Notes: generated from the sequence alone by a model not told the origin. Shown: positions 27,745 to 41,257, counted from the stretch's first letter. The stretch is DNA of 64,000 nucleotides from Aphrocallistes beatrix (GCA_963281255.1 OY725488.1:7537524-7601523); one strand, 5' to 3'. Made by a program: numbers and translations.

Positions 27745-30318
27745 ATGGCAGAACCCGCCCCAGTGATTACAACAGCTGTTGGTCCCCTAGAAGTCCCACT
27801 CATACGCTATGCATCTAGAACTCCGCCACCTATCAGAAAGAGACAGTCGTCGATGGAGGAGAGAGGGAAGTTAGTTCGCTTCAACACCCTGCCTGAGTTT
27901 ATCACTCTCTCCGAGGAGATTAATCGCCAGGCTCCAAGCCATTTCGGCTGGTTCGATCAGAAAGAGGGGATGAGCAAGTTCAGAGAGAAGATAACCAAAC
28001 TGGCGGAAGACAAGCAGAAGGAGGTGCAGCTGCAACAAGTAGAGATGATAGACAAGCTGGATGAGCAGAGCAAAGTGTCTGCCAAAGAGAAGTTCATCAA
28101 AACTGTTCAGAAAGTGATCAATGTCAACACGTTTTTCTCTCAGATTCAGAAGAGCTTTGAAGAGAAAGAGCAGTCATACCCCAGGAGATCTTCCTTCAAC
28201 GGCATCTCTCAGTATACGAGGACCCCACACCTCTCCAAAATGGCGGAAATTATTCATGCCACTAAGCGCAAGAACTGGTACCAACGCATCTGGGATTCCA
28301 TCAAGACGCTACGAGGAATACTGAGTTTGCCAATAACAAAAATAGAAAATTTGGTTGAGTCTCGTTTCGGGTCTGCTGCCGTGTCCTACTTCGTGCTGCT
28401 GAAGAGGATCATTCTTCTGAATTTTATCATTACCATATTTAGCATATTTATTTGGTTTCCTGCGATCCTTCCCTGTCCAACTGTAGCGCGCAATTCCTCG
28501 AACAATCAGACCGAGTATGTGTCCACTTGCAACAAACCAGTGTACAACAGAATTGATGGCATCGTCCCTCAAGACAGGTTCAGCTTCCTCACTCTGCAGG
28601 GATTGGACAACACTTCTCTCTTCCTTGGATCCTACCGTGAGAACGGGCGTTGGGATTACAAATCGGCTTATTTCTACACTTTCTTCATATCCACCTTCAC
28701 CATTCTAGTTTTCATTTCTTATATGTTAGGACAGGCATACATTGATACGTTCTCACTCCTTAACTCCACTCGGAACATTTCATTGTACATTGCGAATATC
28801 GTGTTCGGTGGATGGACCTATTCCCTGACTAACACCTTCTCTGTTAGTTCGGAGCACAAGCGACTCAACATTGTGCTGAAGGAGACCGTGTGGGAGTGTT
28901 CGCCCAACTATCAGTCTCAGAGGAGGTTTCTATTTGGTTTAGTTGATCGGCTGTTACCTACCAGCAGGGATGGAGTCAAGAATTTCGTCTATGTCTTTTG
29001 TTTGTGGTTATGGAGAGCTGTAATCTGGGCGATAACGCTAACTCTGCTCATGATGGGAGCAGTCCTTATAGTCATCACTGCACTTCAACGAGTGTGCAAG
29101 ACTGAAAATATATCCCTCTCTTTCATCTTCAGCTTCATCCCTTCCCTGTGGCACACCGTTCTAGAGCTGTTGTTTAGTATACTAACAGCTGCTGAGTTCT
29201 ACAGTACTCAGTCCCAAGCATTGATTTCGCTCCTAATCAAGCATCTCCTTATGAGGCTAATTTCTCTATGCTCCATCTTCACGGTGGTGACATTTATTTA
29301 CTCTCTATCGCAGTGTCAAGGACATTCAAATATCCAATTTCCTCTTTGCTTTGAAAGTTCAAATGCGACAACAGTCGAGTGCCTCGCTTCTGGATGCTGG
29401 GAGACTGAAGTGGCCAAGCTTTTCCACGGATACTTAGTGGCTCAGTTTATATCTTCGATTTTAATCCGTTCCCTTATGATAACACTCCAAAACTTCGTCA
29501 GGATTGGTGTAACTCAACTCATCAAACGTTCCTGTTTCAGGAGAATCCCTGGTATCATCAAAGATCTAATTAAGAATTTCTTTAGCACTCCGTTCCATCT
29601 TCCAAAGCATGTGATCAAAGTGGTCTACATTCAGAGTCTGGTGTGGAGTGGGATGCTATTTTGTCCCTACCAGCATTTGATCGGGTTTGTGGGATTTACT
29701 TTGCTCTATTTCTCAATGTTTGCGTTCTCGATGTGGAACTGCAGAATATCCTCCAAGCAGCCGAGGACAGCTAGGTCCAACCTTGTCTACTACCTGATTC
29801 TCTTCTCCACATTTTTCTTCATCATGGTGGTTGCACACTTTCCTCTCTTCCAGTTCGTCCCTAGCCTTAACTGTGGTCCTTTCAGCGGCTACAACTACTA
29901 CTACGAGTTCTACAAAACTATTCATCTCAAATGGATCAGTGATCTCTTCTCCTTCAATACAGCTGGGAAGAATTGTACTAGCTCCTTTTCTAGTGCTTGT
30001 CCGGGGAGACTTACTCTCATTGATATCAACTTCTGGGATTCGCCCGCGGTTGGTCCCCTAACTGTTATAACAGTCGGTATATTATTGATATACTTTGCGA
30101 CGCTAAAGAAGAAGAACTATGAGATAGTTCAGCTGCGTAGGCAGATTCTACTTCTGGCAATTGATAGAATTTTCTACGTTGAAAGCAATGCACACTTTCT
30201 CTCTGCTCTCTCTCAGAAATACCTCAAGAACAAGAAAGCTCAGGCGGCATACGTCGCCTCTAGCAAAGAAGGAGTACTCAAAGAAGGAGCAGCCCAACTC
30301 ACGACTAACTCACTATAG
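27745..30318 (+). CDS. Transmembrane channel-like (TMC) protein
   Basis: 857 residues in one exon. TMC proteins are related to TMEM16/OSCA, and some form mechanosensitive cation channels. An N-terminal cytoplasmic region of ~215 residues is charged and helical. The first membrane helix is near residue 220 (LLKRIILLNFIITIFSIFIWF). About nine further hydrophobic segments run to ~790. The TMC signature is at residues ~550-680: CWETEVAKLFHGYLVAQFI, then YIQSLVWSGMLFCPYQHLIG (vertebrate form LVWIGMFFSPLLP), then LYFSMFAFSMWNC. The loop between helices 1 and 2 carries Cys residues and NxT/S sequons, consistent with an extracellular loop. The C-terminal tail is short. Family is secure; the subgroup (TMC1-3, 4, 5/6 or 7/8) is not, though the short tail resembles TMC7. 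A single exon is unusual for this family. Confidence 0.92.
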   Translation: MAEPAPVITTAVGPLEVPLIRYASRTPPPIRKRQSSMEERGKLVRFNTLPEFITLSEEINRQAPSHFGWFDQKEGMSKFREKITKLAEDKQKEVQLQQVEMIDKLDEQSKVSAKEKFIKTVQKVINVNTFFSQIQKSFEEKEQSYPRRSSFNGISQYTRTPHLSKMAEIIHATKRKNWYQRIWDSIKTLRGILSLPITKIENLVESRFGSAAVSYFVLLKRIILLNFIITIFSIFIWFPAILPCPTVARNSSNNQTEYVSTCNKPVYNRIDGIVPQDRFSFLTLQGLDNTSLFLGSYRENGRWDYKSAYFYTFFISTFTILVFISYMLGQAYIDTFSLLNSTRNISLYIANIVFGGWTYSLTNTFSVSSEHKRLNIVLKETVWECSPNYQSQRRFLFGLVDRLLPTSRDGVKNFVYVFCLWLWRAVIWAITLTLLMMGAVLIVITALQRVCKTENISLSFIFSFIPSLWHTVLELLFSILTAAEFYSTQSQALISLLIKHLLMRLISLCSIFTVVTFIYSLSQCQGHSNIQFPLCFESSNATTVECLASGCWETEVAKLFHGYLVAQFISSILIRSLMITLQNFVRIGVTQLIKRSCFRRIPGIIKDLIKNFFSTPFHLPKHVIKVVYIQSLVWSGMLFCPYQHLIGFVGFTLLYFSMFAFSMWNCRISSKQPRTARSNLVYYLILFSTFFFIMVVAHFPLFQFVPSLNCGPFSGYNYYYEFYKTIHLKWISDLFSFNTAGKNCTSSFSSACPGRLTLIDINFWDSPAVGPLTVITVGILLIYFATLKKKNYEIVQLRRQILLLAIDRIFYVESNAHFLSALSQKYLKNKKAQAAYVASSKEGVLKEGAAQLTTNSL

Positions 30319-30641
30319 CAGAAACAATATGATATCACTTCCCTTACCTTTAGGTTCTTAATCTAGTTAGCTGGGTAATTCCAGAATTACGTAGTGTTCG
30401 AATTTTACTTTTTATTACTTCATCATTTCATATTTATTATGTCCTACAATTTTTTTATGAAAACTTGTAACATACTGTCTCTTATAAATATTGTCACGGA
30501 TGGATTTTGTAATCAGTTGGATGAGATCTACCAATACTGACATAATATTGAAACTATTTTGACTATTGTGTGAGTTTACACCACAACTACTTTATTTAAA
30601 TCTACTTAGTGTAAAGCTCTAGTATTGTCTAACAATTGCTA
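30319..30641. other. Spacer TMC to RNF121, no gene seen
   Basis: 323 bp of AT-rich sequence with no coding content. Confidence 0.4.
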
Positions 30642-33508
<2,867 letters not shown>

Positions 33509-33661
33509 GATTGTCACACAGCTGCAATTAATTGCTGCTTTAGATATGTTTGTGCTATTTACATTATTTGCAAATTAGTGAACTATTAACTAATGTGTGT
33601 AAGATACTGATGTATGTTGTATGTCATTAACTTAGCTTACTCGACCTAGAAAATTTATGAA
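33509..33661. other. 3' flank of RNF121, no gene seen
   Basis: AT-rich sequence directly after the RNF121 stop. It should hold the 3' UTR; no canonical AATAAA was noted. Confidence 0.35.
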
Positions 33662-33900
33662 TGGGATACGGACACTTCGTTACACGGACACTTTGTCACT
33701 ACACAAACAGTTTGTTACAGGAACACTTGGTTTATGAAATCAGCATTCATGCATAATAATAAGTCAAAAGCATGAAAAAAGAACGAAAATTCGAAATCAC
33801 TCATATTAGATTCGTGAATATGATTAATAATCACTTTATCGAAACACATATTGATTTCCTGTAATAATGAATTGTCTGTGTAACGAACTGCCCATATCCC
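33662..33900. mobile_element. MITE-like inverted-repeat element, ~240 bp
   Basis: The left end is GGGATACGGACACTTCGTTA continuing CACGGAC. The right end, reverse-complemented, is GGGATATGGGCAGTTCGTTA continuing CACAGAC. The ~27-bp imperfect terminal repeats enclose AT-rich, non-coding sequence. Confidence 0.65.
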
Positions 33901-34009
33901 CATATCAGTGCCTGATAAAATCTAAACTTGCTGATGGCTACGTTCACCTATTTATTTACGTATTTTTTTTGAGGCTAATAACCACCAACTACTAAATACG
34001 TAGCCTTGC

Positions 34010-34200
34010 TATTAAAATCGATTAATGTTTTTGTAACTGCAAGCCACAGAAAGCTGATTTTTGGCATGTGGGAGTCTTTTGCCTATGGCTCCACTAAGTT
34101 CTGGCCTCAGACGAAAATGTCGACTCATCATGGAATTATGACGTTATTGTCACCTTTTTTTTATAATTAGAAATTTCAGTTTTTTGGCTATAACGCCACC
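34010..34200. repeat. Solo arm of the 21701-22385 inverted-repeat family
   Basis: Contains AGAAAGCTGATTTTTGGCAT, GGCTCCACTAAGTTCTGGCC, TCAGACGAAAATGTCGACTC and AGAAATTTCAGTTTTTTGGC, matching the reverse complement of about 22160-22395. Confidence 0.7.
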
Positions 34201-34477
34201 ATGCTCAGAATTTTGGAGGCTTATTGATACATTTTTGGAGGCAATCACCACCAAACCACCAGATTTGTCGAGCACTGGTAATCGCGGGCGTTTTGCGTTT
34301 AATCGTATTTTTTTGCTGGCAAGCTTTAAACGTGTTTATCTTTCTGATAAGACTTTTCCAATTCATCAAATGTAAATAGTCTGTTTTGTTCCAGTTCTAG
34401 TTAAATCCAAAACTTGGAACGTAGCTTCTTGTTCCACTTGGTTTAGCGATTCATCTCTTCTTACGTGGAACGCGAAA

Positions 34478-37400
34478 ATGTTCAACAGAACAATTGAGAA
34501 TGTTTCGCTGGGATCAACCTCATTCCGAGGTAGCCCCAACCTCCCCAAGTCGCATATGAGTTCTTTCAGTGTGATTGAGCAGAATGGCGACTACGTCATT
34601 GAGCAGTATGGACAGCCGCTTCCTGTTCAAGTGAAAGAGTCCTTCCAGAGAAGTGATCTCGCCTACTCTGCCTACATCCATACTTGCGGCTGGTGCTATC
34701 TGGTCACACCTACCAGTTTATATCTGTGGAGGTACCCCTCAACGGGGACAGGCGCCAAACCAGCCACAAAGATTGAGTACCCCCTGCCCCCTAATGGTCA
34801 ATTCACCGCCAACTCGATCGCTCTCCTCCCCACAGCTCTCAGGAGCTCTAGCTACGGAGCTATTCTCGCAGTTTCTCAGAGCGGGGCAGTGCGGTACTGG
34901 CCATCCATTGGGTCGGACGTCTCGCGCTACTACGATGCTAGCATTGATTGCACAGGAATGCCAGTGACTTGTCAGTCCATAGGAACAGCCTCCGTGCTTG
35001 TCGCCTGCGACAACTCCCAGCTGTACCGTGTGAATATAGAGGTCCAAGCTCACACCCTCAGACTCCCCTCCACTCGCCTGGACACGGGCGGGATGTTATC
35101 GGGGATCGGGAAGAGAATGAGTTCTCTATTCTTCGGTGCTGGCTCTGCAGAGCAGAAGGGGTTTAGACAGCTGTCTCAGCTGCTGGGTCCAGACGGCCAG
35201 ACTTTCCTGTTCGTCCTTACCAGCACTTCGCTACAGAAGTGGACCTATGTCCCCGCACACGCGCCCGTCATGGTCTACGAGGCGGAACTTGTGGCCGCGT
35301 TGAGGGAGCAGTCCGCGAGGGCTCTCTGGCCGTACCACTCGGACCTGGAGGAGCTAGCCGCTTCTCTGCAGCTGGTGCTGGTGGACTGCTGCCCTTTCCG
35401 CGGCTCTCTCGCGGTTCTCATCGCCACGTCTCAGTCAGAGCAGACCTCCGTCTCTCTCACCTCCTACCTTCTAGCCGTGGTCAACCCGCAGTTAGACCAG
35501 CTGCCCGATCCTCTGGAGATGTTCTCTATCAATTACTCAACACCCCTGGAGTCAGGCCCCTCTGTCCTCTCCCACAGGCTTCTTGCTTCTGACTGCACCT
35601 GCTGCATCTCCACGCCTCACTACTTGGCTGTGTGCGAGCCTCCCTCCCACTCTGTCTACAACTTCGACTTTTCACCCCCTGCTTCGATTCTAGGCCTGGG
35701 GACGACTCCAGAGGATTGCCCAGCTCTCTTTTCTCGCACGCACGGAATCGTCCGTCTCTCCTCCGCCGCTCTCTTGATGGGGACTTCTGTCCCTGCTAAC
35801 CTCCCTGACTCCAGTCTTATGGTCCCAGTACAGGACCAGGTGACCACATCTGCGCCCCCCTCTAGACCCCCGACCAGGTACTCCAGCATCCGTACGCAGC
35901 GGCCCGAGGTGCTGGAGCTGGTGCGACAGCTGGAGCGGGCAATGCTCTCCTACGTGGAGGAGAATCAGATGCACGCGTGCATCCAGATCGACGAGGCGCT
36001 GCCCTCCTCTACCTTCGTGCAGGGGGCTACGGACGCGGCGGCTGACACCGGCGTGGTGGAGCTGAGCAGGATCATCGTGAACGACAAGCCGGCCAGTGAC
36101 CCCCGCTGGCTGGAGCAGATAGAAGAGGACCCCAGCGGGTCTCTCATCATCCAGCATCAGCTCCAGCACAAGCTGGCCGCGCACAGGAAGTTCATCTCCT
36201 TCCTGCGAGACACCGGACTCATGGCGCGTATGGGGCTAGTCACGTATGAAGAACAGGTGTTGCCGACTGTTGCGGTGCTGAGCGGTCACGCGGAGAAGCT
36301 CATCTCCTGTCTCGTCCTGCGCCGTTTGCACACGAGAAGCACCCGTGACCTCCTCTCAGGCGCCATCAAGCTGTCCCTGCAGGCCCGAGGGCTGACCAAA
36401 CTGATCGGAGACATCACCCCACAGGACAAGTTCTACCAAGAGACGGAGGAGGTGCACACGATAGGAGACGCCCTCCTGCAGTTCGAACTGGAGCTGCTGT
36501 CAGGGGTGCAGGGGCGTGACGCGTACCAGCTGATCTCCTCTGTCAGCACCATCCTGGAAAGCATGCTGCACGAGGCACTGTTGCACCGCAAGAAGGAGGC
36601 GGACCAGTTCTCCTGTCTCCTGCAGCCCCTGCCGCCCTTCTACGACTGGACCTGCGCGGGGGGTCGCAGCGGGATGAGGACCGTTCTGCTGAAGCAGGTC
36701 GAGGTGATGACGTCCTACGGACTACCGTTCGCTGAGTGCGAGGACGAGAAGCAGGCGCTCTTCAAGCTGATGCTGGACATGAGTGACGTCATCCTCTCGG
36801 GACTCCGAGCTCACTCCAACTTGAGTCGAGCCTCTCCGAGCGGAACGCAGGCGGACGAGGACTCGCTCCTGCTGTTCGAAAGGACGCGCAGAGAGTTGAT
36901 TGAGCCGTTCCTGGCCAACCAACAGTTCGCACACGCGACCACCTTAGCGGAGAAGTTCCAGGATTTCAACGCTCTCATCTGCATTTACGGGAAGATCGGG
37001 GACAAGAAGCAGCTGTCCAAATACATGGTCGAATACCGAGAGCACAGATTCTCCGACTACCTGTTCAAGTGGTATCTGGACGAGCGCCGCACCTCAGACC
37101 TACTGGCGTTCAGCGACACTCACCCTCACGAAGTGGACGGTTTCCTGGGAGAGCACCCACACCTCTACTGGATGCACCAGGTGACCCGCGGAGACATGCG
37201 GGGTGCCTTCTCTCAGCTGAAGACGCTGGCAGATGGGGAGACTCGATTCGCACAGAAGAAGTCGACCCTCCTCAGCCTTAGCAAACTGTGTGTGCTGGCG
37301 TCTGACGAGTACGATGGGAGGCCGGCGGACCTGGAAGTGATCGATGATGCTCTCTCCATCCTCTCCTACCAGGACCAGATCCCCATGGACGCGCTGGAGA

Positions 37401-37888
37401 AGGAGGGCTACAGTCCGTACGACGCCCCTCCTCTCAGCTGTCGAGACATCGTGGAGCTGTACGTGAACAGTGACAAGAACTGCCAAGCCAACATCTACGA
37501 CTTCCTGCGGGCGCTGGAGCTGGTGCAGATCGTCTACCAGCACGACGTCAACTCGGAAGAGCGCGCGTTCCTCATCCTCTACGTGTGGAGCATGGCCGTG
37601 ATGAAGGACGACTGGTTCTCCATCCCGACGGACGACCCGCTCAGACAGATCCAGGACACCACCGTATTCCAGATCATCCAGCGGTCTCTTCTCATGGACT
37701 CACAGATCTCCACCATGGTCCTGGACATCGACACCCTCTCCACCTCCCCGACCATCCAGGAGTACGGGCTGGCGGGTAACCACAACTTCCGGTTTCTCTA
37801 TTCGGCAGGTTTCGAAGAGTTCTGCAACGTGAAGAACAATGTCACCGCTCTCGACCAGAGCTTACTGTTCGGGGAGATGAACGTGTGA
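34478..37888 (+). CDS. NUP133: Nucleoporin Nup133
   Basis: 1136 residues in one exon (human 1156). Nup133 is the distal stem subunit of the Nup107-160 (Y) complex and scaffolds nuclear pores. The N-terminal half reads as a beta-propeller: CGWCYLVTPTSLYLWRYPS near residue 70, where family members have GWCY...LxxWRY; then AILAVSQSGAVRYWPSI and QTFLFVLTSTSLQKW. The C-terminal half (~480-1130) is alpha-helical: KLAAHRKFISFLRDTGL, FQDFNALICIYGKIGDKKQL, YMVEYREHRFSDYLFKWYLD, then KKSTLLSLSKLCVLASD. A linker at ~430-470 is Ser/Pro-rich. The coding DNA is GC-rich compared with the flanks, so long shadow frames occur on both strands. The start ATG follows AT-rich sequence and precedes MFNRTIENVSLGS. 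Confidence 0.9.
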   Translation: MFNRTIENVSLGSTSFRGSPNLPKSHMSSFSVIEQNGDYVIEQYGQPLPVQVKESFQRSDLAYSAYIHTCGWCYLVTPTSLYLWRYPSTGTGAKPATKIEYPLPPNGQFTANSIALLPTALRSSSYGAILAVSQSGAVRYWPSIGSDVSRYYDASIDCTGMPVTCQSIGTASVLVACDNSQLYRVNIEVQAHTLRLPSTRLDTGGMLSGIGKRMSSLFFGAGSAEQKGFRQLSQLLGPDGQTFLFVLTSTSLQKWTYVPAHAPVMVYEAELVAALREQSARALWPYHSDLEELAASLQLVLVDCCPFRGSLAVLIATSQSEQTSVSLTSYLLAVVNPQLDQLPDPLEMFSINYSTPLESGPSVLSHRLLASDCTCCISTPHYLAVCEPPSHSVYNFDFSPPASILGLGTTPEDCPALFSRTHGIVRLSSAALLMGTSVPANLPDSSLMVPVQDQVTTSAPPSRPPTRYSSIRTQRPEVLELVRQLERAMLSYVEENQMHACIQIDEALPSSTFVQGATDAAADTGVVELSRIIVNDKPASDPRWLEQIEEDPSGSLIIQHQLQHKLAAHRKFISFLRDTGLMARMGLVTYEEQVLPTVAVLSGHAEKLISCLVLRRLHTRSTRDLLSGAIKLSLQARGLTKLIGDITPQDKFYQETEEVHTIGDALLQFELELLSGVQGRDAYQLISSVSTILESMLHEALLHRKKEADQFSCLLQPLPPFYDWTCAGGRSGMRTVLLKQVEVMTSYGLPFAECEDEKQALFKLMLDMSDVILSGLRAHSNLSRASPSGTQADEDSLLLFERTRRELIEPFLANQQFAHATTLAEKFQDFNALICIYGKIGDKKQLSKYMVEYREHRFSDYLFKWYLDERRTSDLLAFSDTHPHEVDGFLGEHPHLYWMHQVTRGDMRGAFSQLKTLADGETRFAQKKSTLLSLSKLCVLASDEYDGRPADLEVIDDALSILSYQDQIPMDALEKEGYSPYDAPPLSCRDIVELYVNSDKNCQANIYDFLRALELVQIVYQHDVNSEERAFLILYVWSMAVMKDDWFSIPTDDPLRQIQDTTVFQIIQRSLLMDSQISTMVLDIDTLSTSPTIQEYGLAGNHNFRFLYSAGFEEFCNVKNNVTALDQSLLFGEMNV

Positions 37889-38059
37889 TTCTTTGATTTT
37901 ACAATCAATCAACGAGATTACTTAGTTTCAATTGTTTTAACTTTAAACTTTATTAAAACAATAGTTGGATTCGCACATTGATTAGAATCGTCTAATCCTT
38001 TGGGATCACTAATGTTACTAAATTTAGATATTTATCTGCAGCATCACAAGTCGAGAGAG

Positions 38060-40918
38060 ATGAGCGACACCGAGACAGAGCAGCAGGAGATCCAGGTGCG
38101 CGTCCAGCAGATATTCGCTCACAACACTCTCCCCCTCAGTGACACGAGTGAGGTCTCAGACCTCGACCTCTCCCTCACACACCCTGCGAATCCTAACACC
38201 TGCTTCGACTCCTTCCCCCCGCAGGGCTACCCCACCAGCAGCGGGGACTCCTCCTACTCGGAGCCGTACCAGTTCGGGGGAGAGGATCAGCTGGAGGTCC
38301 CGAGAAAGGGGACAGAGAGGGTGCTCACACCCAGAGAAGTAGGCTCTCGCATTAACAGCGCGGCGCACAAATACAGGGTGTGCCCTAGCAACACGATCCA
38401 GTCTCTGGAATCCGGACACGTGGCCCGCAGGGTGGAGATGTTTCAGGACGCGCAGAACGCGTCCAGGGGCGGATGCAGCAACTCCTCACGAGTGGACTCT
38501 CCCATCGAGTCAAACGTGAGTCAGCTGAAAGCTAAGTTCGACCTTGCTCCTTCTACCTCCCCTCTTCCCCGGAAGTTCTCACACCCCGCCTCTGCTGTCC
38601 CGCGGATAGGAGAGTGGAGAGAGGACCGCGCCCCTGTACCTGCGCCTCGAGCTACCCCGGAGAGTCTCTACTCAGCGGAAATGAGCACGCACAACAGCTC
38701 TTTCCAGAAGTTCAACTACGTGCACGCCTCCCCCTCTCACCCCCGCTCCATTCTCCGCAGGTCCCAGTCCGCTAGCCCCGAGAGGTCTGGCTACACCCCG
38801 AGGCAAGACTCCCGCGATTATTCACACTTCACTCAGGCCTATCCGAACGCTGTTTCTCGGAGCCGTAGCGTCAGTCCCAAGCTCCGAGCTACCCTCCCAG
38901 CTCCTCAATCCGCCCCCAGGGGGAGGGACGAGGACCTGTACGCACGACCGGATATCTCCCACAAGCGCAAGAGAACCCTCTCTTGCTCCTCCCCCAGCCG
39001 CTCTCCCCCCAAGCGGCCATCCCTCTCCTGCAACCCGGAAGGCACTTCGCTCCACACGAGCCTTCCTAGCAGTGCGGTTTTTAACACCTCCACCACGTCA
39101 CGGCACAGCACCGGTGCCAGTCCCAGCCAGCCGCGCAGCCGCAGGATCAGCATGAGTCCGCAGCTGGAGATCTCCAAACAGCTGATGCGGACTGTTAGAC
39201 GCTCCATGTCTCCGGAGGATCTCCGACAGCTGGAGGCCCAGTATGGCGCCCCAGAGTCGGAAGAAGCGCCTAAAGGAACCAACTCAGTCATGCCCTCTAC
39301 CTCCCCCAAGCCCGTTCCGGCCAACCCCGCTCCCTACAGCCGGAACCGTAGCTTCATCTCCGCTGTGGCTCCGGGCTGTAGGCCAGGCTCCCGGCCCGTT
39401 CCCACCCCTGCCTCCCCCCTTGACACCTCACTCGGGTTTCCGCGCCGCATCCCCAGACGCAGCGCGACCTCTTTCTCTCTGCACACAGCCAAGAGCTCTG
39501 AGGAGGAGCACACTCTCACCATGGATGACTCTAGACCAGTGACCAAGTCCCTCTCCTCCAACCTCACCATCTGCAACAGTCAGAGTTCTCTCGACACCCT
39601 GTCCACCGACATCAGCTCCATCTCCAGCACCGTCCCCACCCACTGTCTCACCTTCTCCTCCGGATACAACATACACCCTGCCCCCGTCCCCTCCGCGCCC
39701 CCTCAGACGGAGAACCAGATCGTGACGCGATCGGCCGCGCGGAGCTCCTCCAGCCTGAAGGAGAGACTCGGGGCCCTGAGGAACCAGATCTTCCTGCTGG
39801 AGGACGGGTGGAGACAGGCCACCTCCGCCCTGATCATCTGCCACGCGCACGGGGGGATGAGTGGCTCGGACGAGGAGGTGGAGGCGGAGAGACTGCTGCT
39901 CAACTGCTCCCTCAGACGGGAGGCGTTCTTCCACGAGGTGAAGCTGCTCGAGAGTGGATACGGGACAGAGCCCCTCGCCTCCTGCACCGCCACCCTGACT
40001 CTATCCGGGATCCAGCTGTCTCTCAATCAGCAGTTCATGGAGCACCTAACCACGCGCACCGGCATCAAGTTCTCCTACCACTTCGTGTGCGTGATCAAGT
40101 CCTCTCACCCCTCCCAGGTGGTGGCGACGCACCCACTCTCCCCTCACCCCAGCGTGCTCAACCCCAACTACAACCAGCTGGCGTTCCCTGACACCCTCGT
40201 GCTGCACTGCGTGAAGGAGGGGTTCCAGCTGACTCCGATGGTCTACCTGTTCGAGGCGAGTAAGAGGGAGGACGCGATCGCTTCGCAGAGCAAGACGCCT
40301 GTCAGTAAGGTGAAGAGCATTCTCAAGGCGGCCAAGTCAGGCTCCCCCCTCAAGAGGCAGAAGTCGCTGAAGAAAGCCAAGAGGAAGCTCCCTCTCGTGA
40401 CGTCAGAGACAGAGATCGTGCTCAAGAAGACTCGGTTTGCACTGATCGCTTCTACCAATGTGGACAAGAGACACATCAATCGGTCTGATTTCCGTCTCGA
40501 GCCGCACCCTTCCCCTGTCACCCCTTACCCCCTGATCCCCCTCCTAAGATTCACCGTCTCTGCCAGCCCTGATCTGGAGCGACAAGAGGTTCGGAAGGGT
40601 TTCCTCACCATATTCCACGACGACCTCACCTGGAACAGGCGCTGGTGCGTGCTAGCTTACACCACTCTCTCCTACTGGCTCTATCCAGAGGAAGAGGAAC
40701 AGGCGCGGCCACCTGCTGGTACCATCGAGCTCCAATTCATCACGGGAGGCATCGAGTCAACGAATCGCATTCAGTGTGCACGGATGAACACGTTCTGTTT
40801 CCACTGTGGGAGAACGAGATCGAAGAAGTACCTCATCAGTGCAGACTCCAAGCAAGAGAAGGAAGAGTGGATGAAAGCTATCAAACAGATTCAGACCAAT
40901 ATCCAAGCCTGGGCGTGA
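38060..40918 (+). CDS. ANLN: Anillin
   Basis: A single-exon gene of 952 residues from the ATG at 38060. Anillin bundles actin, septins and RhoA at the cytokinetic ring. The first ~560 residues are Ser/Pro/Arg-rich and disordered, with many basic-Ser sites. The anillin homology region starts at ~575 (SLKERLGALRNQIFLLEDGW; then EEVEAERLLLNCSLRREAFFHEVKLLES, cf. vertebrate EEAEAERLLLLATKRKAALLAEI). The PH domain occupies the last ~110 residues: KGFLTIFHDD, WNRRWCVLAYTTLSYWLYPEEEE, CARMNTFCF, and the closing helix KEEWMKAIKQIQTNIQAW. An in-frame ATG at 38012 is in poorer context (C at -3), and a TTTATCTGCAG acceptor-like string precedes the coding start, so an extra 5' exon is possible. RhoA-binding function is inferred from the family. 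Confidence 0.88.
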   Translation: MSDTETEQQEIQVRVQQIFAHNTLPLSDTSEVSDLDLSLTHPANPNTCFDSFPPQGYPTSSGDSSYSEPYQFGGEDQLEVPRKGTERVLTPREVGSRINSAAHKYRVCPSNTIQSLESGHVARRVEMFQDAQNASRGGCSNSSRVDSPIESNVSQLKAKFDLAPSTSPLPRKFSHPASAVPRIGEWREDRAPVPAPRATPESLYSAEMSTHNSSFQKFNYVHASPSHPRSILRRSQSASPERSGYTPRQDSRDYSHFTQAYPNAVSRSRSVSPKLRATLPAPQSAPRGRDEDLYARPDISHKRKRTLSCSSPSRSPPKRPSLSCNPEGTSLHTSLPSSAVFNTSTTSRHSTGASPSQPRSRRISMSPQLEISKQLMRTVRRSMSPEDLRQLEAQYGAPESEEAPKGTNSVMPSTSPKPVPANPAPYSRNRSFISAVAPGCRPGSRPVPTPASPLDTSLGFPRRIPRRSATSFSLHTAKSSEEEHTLTMDDSRPVTKSLSSNLTICNSQSSLDTLSTDISSISSTVPTHCLTFSSGYNIHPAPVPSAPPQTENQIVTRSAARSSSSLKERLGALRNQIFLLEDGWRQATSALIICHAHGGMSGSDEEVEAERLLLNCSLRREAFFHEVKLLESGYGTEPLASCTATLTLSGIQLSLNQQFMEHLTTRTGIKFSYHFVCVIKSSHPSQVVATHPLSPHPSVLNPNYNQLAFPDTLVLHCVKEGFQLTPMVYLFEASKREDAIASQSKTPVSKVKSILKAAKSGSPLKRQKSLKKAKRKLPLVTSETEIVLKKTRFALIASTNVDKRHINRSDFRLEPHPSPVTPYPLIPLLRFTVSASPDLERQEVRKGFLTIFHDDLTWNRRWCVLAYTTLSYWLYPEEEEQARPPAGTIELQFITGGIESTNRIQCARMNTFCFHCGRTRSKKYLISADSKQEKEEWMKAIKQIQTNIQAWA

Positions 40919-41257
40919 GTATCCGCTCCCCCTCCAACTATCGGCTTTAACCGCTCTGCACTTCGAATTGCTCTTTTCTTAATACATTGTAATTTACAAA
41001 AGTGTTGGTATGATGCGAGATCTGATCCCTCAGAACTTATCACTTTGTACCTTGTTATAGCACAATTGCTCATCTCCATCACTCACTACTCCACGATTGA
41101 TAATGCATACGTTATGTGCTTAGGATTATATTAAATCACTAATAGTTAGACCAGAACTATAAATACAAATAAGTGGGACCACCTAGCTAAGTGCGTAGTA
41201 CCTTTCTGCCAGATTGAAATGAATCCCTTATGTGTTACGAGGAAATATATCGCATAG
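40919..41257. other. Spacer anillin to SHQ1, no gene seen
   Basis: 339 bp with no recognisable coding or repeat content. Confidence 0.4.

Noticed and set aside
35690-36184. Minus-strand 164-residue frame
   Set aside because: A shadow of the GC-rich NUP133 coding strand with no recognisable sequence.
39428-39934. Minus-strand 168-residue frame
   Set aside because: A shadow of anillin coding sequence, Gly/Arg-rich as expected from antisense of Ser/Pro codons.
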